Assembly: GCA_032719365.1 (NCBI GenBank)
Contig: CM064873.1
Location: 42,323,742 to 42,387,741 of the forward strand
DNA: 64,000 nucleotides
Source: Prinsepia uniflora
Taxonomy: Eukaryota > Streptophyta > Magnoliopsida > Rosales > Rosaceae
Reading direction: 5' to 3'
Below are positions 20,778-29,435 of the stretch, in pieces (positions within the stretch are counted from its first letter, which is position 1; the number at the start of each line of letters is the position of its first letter). A program made the position numbers and the translations under genes. The notes beneath the pieces are model-generated. The model was not told where the DNA came from. It ran no database searches and saw only the letters and a program-made list of their open reading frames with translations.

Positions 20778-20989
20778 GAAAACAAAACCGTGAGGGCAAG
20801 GGCAAGGAGGTCCAAAGCGGACAATATCGTGCTAGATGAATCGGGACCTGACAGAAGAGGGTCGGGTCCTGACAGAGGAGATTTGCGTGCTTGCACGTAA
20901 ATCGAGGTTTTCCGGTTTTACATGGATTTTCCATATTTATGACTTGGATATAATATGATGAAATGGTTTTGAAATTGGAAATATGAACT

Positions 20990-21330
20990 CGGGCTTGAGG
21001 CCCACTTGTTTTGGAAATTTCGGACTTGGAGTCCATTTGAGAATCGGGCCAGGGGCCCAGTTGGTTAATGAAATCGGGCCAGGGGCCCAGTTGATATGAA
21101 ATCGGGCTGAGACCCATTTGAGTTATGTTATCGGGCCAGGGGGCCAGTTGATTTACGAATTCGGGCCGTGGGCCCAGTGGGTTTATAAGTCGGGCTGCGG
21201 GCCCAGTTGGTTTACAAATCGAGCCGTGGGCCCAGTGGTGCATAAAATCGGGCATGAGGCCCAATTGGATTATAATGGTGATTTCGGGTCAGGGACCTTA
21301 TATTTAATAATTGTGATTTTGGGTCAGGGA
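20990..21330 (+). repeat. GGGCC/GGCCC degenerate tandem repeat in the 5' LTR
   Basis: Units of roughly 30 bp built on ATCGGGCCAGGGGCCCAGTT followed by an AT-rich spacer, repeated with decay about ten times. Each unit is itself near-palindromic (GGGCC...GGCCC). The 3' LTR has the same array with one extra near-perfect 30-bp unit. Confidence 0.85.
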
Positions 21331-21563
21331 CCCTAAATGGAATTACATGGTTTTATGGAAATTTCGGGCAGGGCCCAATGGTAATGATGTGATAAAAGGA
21401 TTTAATAAAACTGTTTTTTCCATATACCATCTGGATACAAGGATATATGATGGTCTCCTCCAGATGTCTGGGACACTGGGGAAGTCACGGTGCATTGCCT
21501 GCGAGGGGTCATTATACGGAGCAGCCGGACCGTATGATGACTCAGGAGCAGGATTGCTATGAT

Positions 21564-21702
21564 TGACGTCAGGGACGTCAGACATCAGGGATGTCAGATA
21601 TATGGACCCGGAGAGACCCCGGGCAGCACGCGTAGCTTATGAAACCGTGAGATATGACGTCAGGGACGTCTAGCGTCTGGGACGCTAAGCATCTGGGATG
21701 CT
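21564..21702 (+). repeat. Two clusters of contiguous short hairpins in the 5' LTR
   Basis: Cluster one: TGACGTC-AGG-GACGTCA (21564-21580), then GACATC-AGG-GATGTC (21581-21595). Cluster two: GACGTC-AGG-GACGTC (21656-21670), TAGCGTC-TGG-GACGCTA (21671-21687) and AGCATC-TGG-GATGCT (21688-21702). Arms are 6-7 bp, loops are 3 nt, and the hairpins within each cluster abut. Arms containing TGACGTCA would also be bZIP-type DNA sites. Confidence 0.85.
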
Positions 21703-22293
21703 GGTGATGGTAATGGTAAAATATGGATTAATGAATAAAATGGCTTATTGGTTGGATATGTGTTATATGGTATAAATGGATTATTGGTTATGAAATGGTA
21801 TGTCGGGTCAGGGACCCTAAATGGTTTTGGATTTATGGATTTATATTTATGGCTTGGGGCGGTGGCCCACATGGTTTTAATATGTATGGTTGTGGTATTC
21901 CACTGTTTTGGGCTGAGTTCCCACACTTGGTTTTTGGTTAACGGTTTTTGGGCTAAGGCCCTAATGGCTCGGTTGAGCAAACGTTTTGGTTACTGGTTTT
22001 CGTGGCATACATACGTTTTTATTGGAGGGCATAAATGTCTTATAAATGTATTTGGTAAACCTATTGGTTTTTGTCCACTCACAGCTTTTGGTTTTAATGC
22101 CCTTCAGGTTGATTACGGGTGCGATTGCAGCAGAGACTAGGACATTGCACACCTCCTCCATCGATCCTTGTGCACTCTGGATGCCCCGTTGGGCAGTGGC
22201 TCTTGGTTATCCCTTGTCTGACACCTCTTGTTGGACGGGAGCAGGGTACATTCCACGGTAATCCCCGGGGGATTGGGATGGGTCCTGTCAACT

Positions 22294-22305
22294 TGGTATC
22301 AGAGC
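22294..22305 (+). promoter_or_regulatory. Primer-binding site, initiator-Met type
   Basis: TGGTATCAGAGC lies three bases after the LTR end TGTCA (22290). It is complementary to the 3' end of plant initiator-Met tRNA, the primer used by Tekay, Cassandra and LARD elements. Confidence 0.93.
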
Positions 22306-25179
22306 ATGGTTGCTCTATTTGTGCGCGCAGGTCGAGGGTGTGATGTCTCTTTAGGCTGCAATTCGTTATCAACCTGATAGATAGTTTTTGGGTTTGGATA
22401 GTGGATGGAGTGTGATTGGCCCGATACGCCGTGCGTTAATGTGATTCGACCCAAGTGGGGTTGATTGTGATGAACTGGTATTGTGGGACCGTCGGTTCGG
22501 TCATGTGATATTGGATTGTTGTGCTGCTAGGTGCAGCTAGGTTCGGGGAACCTCATGTGAGTAATGGTTTAAAATGTGAACCCTTGTGGTGGTTTCTAGT
22601 GTGAGGGATGTTGGTTCATCGGAGTTCGCCGATGACCAAGTGGTCGAACCCACGTTGATGGGATGGTAGGATTGGATTTGACGTCTATTCGATGTCAGGA
22701 CCGCGGGGTCGGTCAGGTTGTGGATTTTATATTACGGAAAGCTGTTTGGTTCGGTTGAACCATAGGGTGTAATTGTGGAACCCTAGTATTAAAAAGGTAA
22801 ACCTTAATAGTGGCTAGTGGATGAGAACTTGTGCTGCGACGGGCGGCTGAGGTCATGGATGACCATGTGGATGGCTCTGGTGAGTCTAGTCAGGACTATG
22901 GGATTTGATTTACGGATACGGTTCTGAGATAAATTATGGAATTCCGTGCTGGATCGGGTATTAGTGTGAGGTATGGATGCGGATCTCGATAGCAATGACA
23001 GTTAGTCGGAAGTCATATGGAGATGACTGGCTATCGAGGGTAATCAGTGTGGTCATAATACTTGGGGATTAGGGGACGTTCGGGGAACGTTCATTTTCCT
23101 GATGTGGATTGTCAGAGTAGTGGTACCCATAGTCGTGAGGTACGGGATCGTCGTTCGGTATGAACGGAGATCCAGGGTTGTCGTATTTGCACACGGTGTG
23201 CAAGTATGAATGTTTGTGGGTTGGTACTTTTGTGCTGATGCTAGTATGGATGCATGTGTGCTGATACTAGTGTTGTTGATAGTGTGTTGGTGCTGGTACT
23301 AGCGCTGGTACTAGTGTCGGTGATGGTGTTGACGATGAGCCACAAGTTGGGGTGTGACTCCGTCATGATGAACATATGTTCGGTCTTTGAGATTCGATAG
23401 TGGTTGAGTGATGGACTGGATGGGATCCAGTTGAGATTGTGATGTGTTGGGATAAGTCCCAATGGTGGTGAGATAACCAGTAAGGAGTGGATTAAAAAGG
23501 TATAATCGAGAACTTGGAAAACCGAGTGTTGAACCTGTAAAGGTTGGGATGTGCGAACGGAACAATAACGGATTGATTGTGGACACGGGGTTGTCCAAGT
23601 GAATTGAGGAGGTAGGAAGTCTAGTGGTTAGACTTGACGTCTTGTTGGGAGCATGTCTGTTTCCAACATGGTTGGAACCTTAGTTTTGAGGAAAGTTGTG
23701 ATTGGGGAACGAGAGTGGTGTTCGTTTTTGGTGATTGGTATTCCGACGTCATTGGGGTTGACTTCTTGCTTTCTGCCCTGGCAGACATTGACTATAGTTA
23801 CCAGTACGTTGAGCGTGTATTGGATGGTGAGCCCACGTGTGTTGTGGGGTCATCAGGGGGAGTTTCGTATTTAAAATTAGGTAAATGAGATTTCTCATTT
23901 TCTGCTTGGTGGCAGAGGATGTGCTGAGTGCAGTGAGTTTTGTTGCATCCACGTATGATGAGTATTGGCGTCATCATTCTTGGATCATCCTTGGTTTTCC
24001 TAGGTGGAAAGACAAGGATCGATACGAACTTAGGTATGTGAGTCGTAAATGACGGGGTTGAACTTCTTTTTGAAGTGGGGCCCGTATGGTATTCTACTCG
24101 GGTGAGTATTTTTTCAAGGTAGTTGAATTTTGTCAACCTTAGACGTGTGGAGGTTGGATTGGCTTCCCTATGAAGTCAATCAAGTGTATTGAGCAGGTAA
24201 CCGATAGGTTCGGTTTTGGTGTGTCTTGGTAAATGTGAACGAGATTTCGGGATTTGGAATCGAATTTCTGGGTGACGATTCAGGATTCGATTTTGGAACT
24301 TGAAAATGGATTTCCGGATTTGGATACGGAATGATTATTCCAAATGCTAGCTTACGGAATAATGATTTCGGATTCGGATTTGGATATGAATTAAAATGTG
24401 ATGTCTGGGTTTGGATCCGGGATTTCTTACGAAATTGCGGATTCGGATTTGGAATTAGAACTAGATGATGGTTGAAGTTTCGATTTGTCTCATGCTGGAT
24501 TGGGCAAATGGTGCTCCATTATTTGAACGCGTTGGCTACGACCTAGGTGGTTGTAGTCTAGTCGATGGGTTGTACCCGAGGTGTGTTGGTGAACGTGTTG
24601 GTAGTCGGATTGGTTCCGATACCATGGGATTGGTTGTGGACCGGACATTACTATGCAATGGGTCATGGTATTTCCGATATGTTTAATTACACCCAGGTTG
24701 TGTGAAAGGTCGGTAAGTGTTTACTAAGTCAAGTACGTTGGTGGCATGTGTAGCCACGAGTAAGTCTAGTGTCAGTTTTCGACTGACAACAACTGTGTGG
24801 TGACAGATTGTCAGGATGTGTCAACATAGATTGTTGAGTGGGGTCAGCTGACTCCTAGTGGGAGTGGGAAAGGAACCGTCGAGTTGTTGTGTCAACGAGA
24901 GGGTCGATTTGACAAGTGGTGTCAAATTCGAAACAAGTAGTTTCAGTCATTCGACGGGGTCGAATGTAGTCTTTGCGTTTAGAGTATTAGTGGTACGTAG
25001 AGTGCAGACAAGTTTTGTCTGATTAGTTAGTGTACGGGTGTACACGTTTTGCGAGGTCGATTCCACTTTCCACGGGGTGTTTGTGGAATCAGAGTGGTCG
25101 AGTTTCGAGAATGAAACTAATTAAGGAAGGAGGTACGTTTGAGTTTAGATCGGTTGGAATTACGAGGACGAAATTTATT

Positions 25180-25192
25180 AAGGAGGGAAGAT
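25180..25192 (+). promoter_or_regulatory. Polypurine tract of the LARD-like element
   Basis: AAGGAGGGAAGAT directly precedes the 3' LTR start TGTAACGACCC. The upstream context TTACGAGGACGAAATTTATT is close to the sequence before the Tekay polypurine tract at 6035. Confidence 0.88.
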
Positions 25193-28100
25193 TGTAACGA
25201 CCCGTCCCGAATTCCGGGATTAGATTAGTGACTAATCTTGATTAGTGAGGTTGAACGGTGGTTAGTAGGGCGGAATCGGACAAATGTGCAAAATGACCGT
25301 TTTGCCCCTGGTCGTGGGCAAAGTGTTGACTTTTTGATCGGGCGGTCAAATGGACTTTGACCGATGACCGTGACGTAGTTCGGGACGTCACGAGTTCATA
25401 GACAGGTGGCACGTTCGATTCCGACATTCATAGAGAAAGTTATGATGTTCGGAAGTTGAGGGGTATTTTGGTAATTTGGCATGTTAGGGGCTAAATGTTG
25501 ACTTTTTGACCGGGAGGTCCAATGGACGAGGGCCAAGGACCGTTACGTAGGTTTCGTCGATACGAATCCAATGACAGGCGGCATGCCGAAATCGGAGATT
25601 CGACGACGACGTTATGGTCAAGGAAACGAACTAACGAACCGAGGCTCGGATTAAAATAATAATATAATAATGAATAGTGACTGTTGACTGTGCACATCCG
25701 GATGAGTGACAAGTGTCACCCATCCCTTGTTTCCAGCTCCTTGTTTCCCTCCAAACATCATCATTACTACATCATCATCACTAATCCACCATTTTCCCTA
25801 AATTAATCCCCTTTGTTTTTCCTAACCGTGCACAATTGGGGGAGGATTGAACTGGGAGAATTGGCTCCCTTCCTCTGCCGTTCCTGAGAGAAAAATGAGA
25901 GACTAATCGATTGGGATACCAAGGGAAACACGAGGGAGTGAGTGTGGGTTGAATTTTGGATTTTGGATTTCGGGAAAATTAGAGGGAAAATTCGAATTGG
26001 AAGATTTGGGCCGTGAGGAGTGGAATTGAAGCTCGAGTTAGCTTCCTGAGGTTGTGACGAGTCGATCCACATCAAAAACAAGAAGAATTGGCAACGTTTT
26101 TGTTCTGATCACACTTGGTGACAGAGGAGGAAATTCGAGTTCGAGTCGTGGAATTGGAGGCTTTGTTGGACGAAATTGAGGTGGGGAAACTACTTCTCAT
26201 GATCCCACGATGCTTCTGGGTTCATCAATTGAAGGAAAACGGCTGTGGTTGACAGAACTCCATGGTTGAACAGTGACGGTGTTCGAGCTTGAGTCTTGAC
26301 GATTGAGCACTAGTTTGATGCAATTGATGTGGGGGAATTGTTCCTCAGGGTCCGTTGATGCTTCTGGGATCATCAATTGGATGAAACCTGCCGCCATTGA
26401 GGGAATTCCATGATTGAACAGTGTTCGAAGTGTTCTTGGTGTTCATCATCGAATCGTGGGAATTTGGGTAAGTTATCGTGTAATTGATGTTACAGAACTG
26501 TAATTGAACTAAGAAAGAAACTAACTGAATGATTAATTGAAGGAATTATGATCGAATTGACAGAATACGAACCGGGTCGTGTCGCGGGCAGTTTGGACCC
26601 GTTTACCAGAGATACGGGTTAGGACGATGCACTGTAGCAGGCGCGTGGGTTTCACGCGCAGCCACTCACGGAGGCGCGTGACGGCGCGTGGACACGAATC
26701 TCGAGGTGAGGTCAACATGACTTCTGTCCTATTTAATGTAACGGACATTTTGGGATTGGTTTCGTGTCGATCGGACACCGTCTCGATAGTGTTCGGGATG
26801 TCCGAAGGTTTTAAATTAAGTTTAAAAATAAGTAAAAATTCGGGAAAATTACGGGACTTTGATAGGATGTTAATGATGAGGTTAGTGACCCTCTAATGTG
26901 ATTTGGACAGGATTGGGAGTCCCGGTGATAGTGGTGAGGCCCGGGAGGGCTGGTGGCACGCCTATCGAGGCATACCGTTAAAACGGTCTGTGAGTGGACT
27001 TTGGTTTTATAAATTCTATGCATGCTTAAATGTTTTATATGGATTATGATTGTGATTGTGTGATGTTGATTTGGTTGTTGGTAAATTGTACGGTTTCACG
27101 TATTTCGAGGCGATTTGCGTGCTTGCACATAAATCGAGGTTTCCGGTTTTACATGGATTTTCCATATTTATGACTTGGATATAATATGATGAAATGGTTT
27201 TGAAATTGGAAATATGAACTCGGGCTTGAGGCCCACTTGTTTTGGAAATTTCGGACTTGGAGTCCATTTGAGAATCGGGCCAGGGGCCCAGTTGGTTAAT
27301 GAAATCGGGCCAGGGGCCCAGTTGGTTAATGAAATCGGGCCAGGGGCCCAATTGATATGAAATCGGGCTGAGACCCATTTGAGTTATGTTATCGGACCCG
27401 GGGCCCAGTTGATTTACGAATTCGGGCCGTGGGCCCAGTGGGTTTATAAGTCGGTCTGCGGGCCCAGTTGGTTTACAAATCGGGTCGTGGGCCCAGCGGT
27501 TCATAAAATCGGGCATGAGGCCCAATTGGATTATAATGGTGATTTCGGGTCAGGGGCCCTATATTTAATAATTGTGATTTTGGGTCAGGGACCCTAAATG
27601 GAATTACATGGTTTTATGGAAATTTCGGGCAGGGCCCAATGGTAATGATGTGATAAAAGGATTTAATAAAATTGTTTTTCCATATACCATCTGGATACAA
27701 GGATATATGATGGTCTCCTCCAGATGTCTGGGACACTGGGGAAGTCACGGTGCATTGCCTGCGAGGGGTCATTATACGGAGCAGTCGAACCGTATGATGA
27801 CTCAGGAGCAGGATTGCTATGATTGACGTCAGGGACGTCAGACATCAGGGATGTCAGATATATGGACCCGGAGAGACCCCTGGCAGCACACGTAGCTTAT
27901 GAAACCGTGAGATATGACGTCAGGGACGTCTAGCGTCTGGGACGCTAAGCATCTGGGATGCTGGTGATGATAATGGTAAAATATGGATTAATGAATAAAA
28001 TGGCTTATTGGTTGGATATGTGTTATATGGTATAAATGGATTATTGGTTATGAAATTGTATGTCGGGTCAGGGACCCTAAATGGTTTTGGATTTATGGAT

Positions 28101-28550
28101 TTATATTTATGGCTTGGGGCGGTGGCCCACATGGTTTTAATATGTATGGTTGTGGTATTCCACTGTTTTGGGCTGAGTTCCCACACTTGGTTTTTGGTTA
28201 ACGGTTTTTGGGCTAAGGCCCTAATGGCTCGGTTGAGCAAACGTTTTGGTTACTGGTTTTCGTGGCATGCATACGTTTTTATTGGAGGGCATAAATGTCT
28301 TATAAATGTATTTGGTAACCTTATTGGTTTTTGTCCACTCACAGCTTTGGGTTTTAATGCCCTTCATGTTGATTACGGGTGCGATTGCAGCAGAGACTGG
28401 GACATTGCACACCTCCTCCATCGATCCTTGCGCACTCTGGATGCCCCGTTGGGCAGTGGCTCTTGGTTATCCCTTGTCTGACACCTCTTGTTGGACGGGA
28501 GCAGGGCACATTCCATGGTAATCCCGGGGGGATTGGGATGGGTCCTGTCA
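25193..28550 (+). repeat. 3' LTR of the LARD-like element (3358 bp)
   Basis: Collinear with 17937-22290 but lacking the Cassandra, with the empty site near 27110. The GGGCC array (27220-27600) has one extra 30-bp unit (27301-27330). The hairpin clusters are at 27824-27962. The left arm CTGTGAGTGGAC (26988-26999) and right arm GTCCACTCACAG (28333-28344) are exact reverse complements. The acceptor-like CCCTTCAG of the 5' LTR reads CCCTTCAT here. It ends GGGTCCTGTCA. Confidence 0.93.
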
Positions 28551-28651
28551 TTAGTGGTAACCGAGTCGAATCCAGAAATCTCTGCTCGTACTAAACGACA
28601 CTCACACCTCCGTATCATCATCACGAATGGCGAACCTCCATCGTCTCACTC

Positions 28652-28799
28652 GTCACTATAACTTAAGCCTTTCCAACTCGATAGGACTCTTCCGCGTCTA
28701 TCGATAGCAATGTCTGCCACGATAGTGGGTCCTGTCACTATAACTTAAGCCTTTCCAACTCGATAGGACTCTTCCACGTCTATCGATAGCAATGTCTGC
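28652..28799. repeat. Direct repeat of about 66 bp, period 82 bp
   Basis: GTCACTATAACTTAAGCC through GTCTGCC occurs at 28652-28717 and 28734-28799 with one visible difference (CCGCGTC/CCACGTC). The 16-bp spacer ends GTGGGTCCT, so GGGTCCTGTCA, an LTR-like terminus, spans the join. Confidence 0.85.
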
Positions 28800-29420
28800 C
28801 TCAATCAACCAGTAACCACTCTTTGAGGACCTCGTCCACTCATAAATATACGGCTTCCGGCCACCGGGCCCACAAGAAACTTGACCCTACTCAATGTTAG
28901 GCACTGCTCAACAATGGCATGCCACAATCACGGTATACCATACCAAGCCATATATGTACCGTGGCATCCCCTGCCAGTCGACATCCCTCCGGGATTCGAC
29001 ACACTGAAACATGGCATCTCATGCCAAATAGGATCAAATGTTCCCCCCAACAGTCTCAACTAGGGTCGTCCAAGACCTCCATTGTACTCTGGGACACTAT
29101 CCCCAATCTGACTTGACCGTCCAAAGGTCCCGACTCTCAAAGTCATCATATTGGGACCTAGTCCGCTAGAAACACTACAGCTCTAAGTCGTTGGATTCAC
29201 ATGAACATCGATCCTACTCGGGATCAAACCTTACTAAAACATGGCATTCTGTGCCAATCAAACCCTAACCCATCGCATCACGTGCCAAACGTAACCTAAC
29301 CAGGGTTTGATTCCACTGAATCCTTGTACTCTCACCCTAACTATCTGGTTGATGACAAGTTGTTACCATTGCAGAGACATCACATCCAGTACATGCGCGT
29401 CACTTTATGAGCAATCTCAT

Positions 29421-29432
29421 GCTCTGATACCA
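29421..29432 (-). promoter_or_regulatory. Primer-binding site of the minus-strand LARD-like element
   Basis: GCTCTGATACCA, that is TGGTATCAGAGC on the minus strand, lies three bases from the LTR end at 29436. Confidence 0.9.
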
Positions 29433-29435
29433 CTG

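Larger units (their letters stand above)
19856..20874 (+). mobile_element. Cassandra-type TRIM with 5S rRNA-derived LTRs, target duplication GAGGA
   Basis: Two LTRs of 474 bp (19856-20329, 20401-20874) that look identical flank a 71-bp internal domain (20330-20400), which holds only a primer-binding site and a polypurine tract. GAGGA flanks both ends (19851-19855, 20875-20879). The 3' LTR of the host element has the unoccupied site near 27110 (TTTCGAGG then CGATTTGCG). Each LTR carries a 5S rRNA-like domain, the hallmark of Cassandra. It encodes no protein and must use enzymes of other elements. Unlike the copy at 52502-53231, each LTR also contains a 143-bp insertion. Confidence 0.93.
20401..20874 (+). 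repeat. Cassandra 3' LTR (474 bp)
   Basis: Same sequence as 19856-20329 as far as I can read, with the SINE-like insertion at 20526-20659 and the 5S-like domain at 20672-20777. It ends TCCTGACA before the GAGGA duplication. Confidence 0.92.
17937..22290 (+). repeat. 5' LTR of the LARD-like element, 4354 bp including a Cassandra TRIM
   Basis: It runs from TGTAACGACCCGTCC to GGGATGGGTCCTGTCA. Order of parts: U3 module twice (172-bp period, about 18015-18366); a roughly 145-bp duplication at 18880-19165; donor-like GGGTAAGT with GT at 19212-19213; Cassandra 19856-20874; GGGCC repeat 20990-21330; hairpin clusters 21564-21702; acceptor-like CCCTTCAG ending at 22107; terminus. The nested insert plus its 5-bp duplication accounts for 1024 bp, leaving 3330 bp against 3358 bp in the 3' LTR. 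Confidence 0.93.
22291..25192 (+). other. Non-coding internal domain of the LARD-like element
   Basis: 2902 bp from the primer-binding site to the polypurine tract. No gag, protease, RT or integrase motif is present in any frame. Recognisable zones: a short tandem zone of GCTGRTACTAGTG-like words at 23225-23330; a 60-codon open stretch near 23700-23890 (DVIGVDFLLSALADIDYSYQ) that stays open in other copies; and GGATTCGGATTTGGA-type low-complexity sequence at 24240-24460. The domain recurs at 41401-44400, 47415-48957 and 55280-58994 (-), so it is conserved in layout although it does not code for transposon proteins. Confidence 0.85.
17937..28550 (+). mobile_element. Complete LARD-like element (plus strand), target duplication TTAGT
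   Basis: The 5' LTR is 17937-22290, the internal region 22291-25192 and the 3' LTR 25193-28550. TTAGT flanks it on both sides (17932-17936, 28551-28555). An initiator-Met primer-binding site and a polypurine tract sit at the expected places, and the LTRs look nearly identical once the Cassandra insert (19856-20874) is removed from the 5' copy. The internal 2.9 kb has no gag or pol. Large LTRs plus a long non-coding internal domain fit the LARD definition. LTR termini and polypurine-tract context resemble Tekay chromoviruses, so mobilisation in trans by Tekay is inferred. Confidence 0.93.
28556..29435 (-). other. Internal region (5' part) of the minus-strand LARD-like element
   Basis: This 880-bp continuation of 15911-17936 lies across the nested element. 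It holds an 82-bp-period direct repeat (28652-28799) and, at its right end, the primer-binding site. No coding signal was seen. Confidence 0.75.

Noticed and set aside
20656..21264. Minus-strand ORF of 202 codons across the Cassandra end and the GGGCC repeat
   Set aside because: It runs through the 5S-like domain, the LTR terminus and a tandem repeat, and its length comes from repeat periodicity. No domain is visible and it breaks in the 3' LTR copy.
20990..21330. CRISPR-like array
   Set aside because: Regular GGGCC units with variable AT-rich spacers resemble an array superficially, but units are degenerate, spacers are related to each other, and the setting is a plant LTR.
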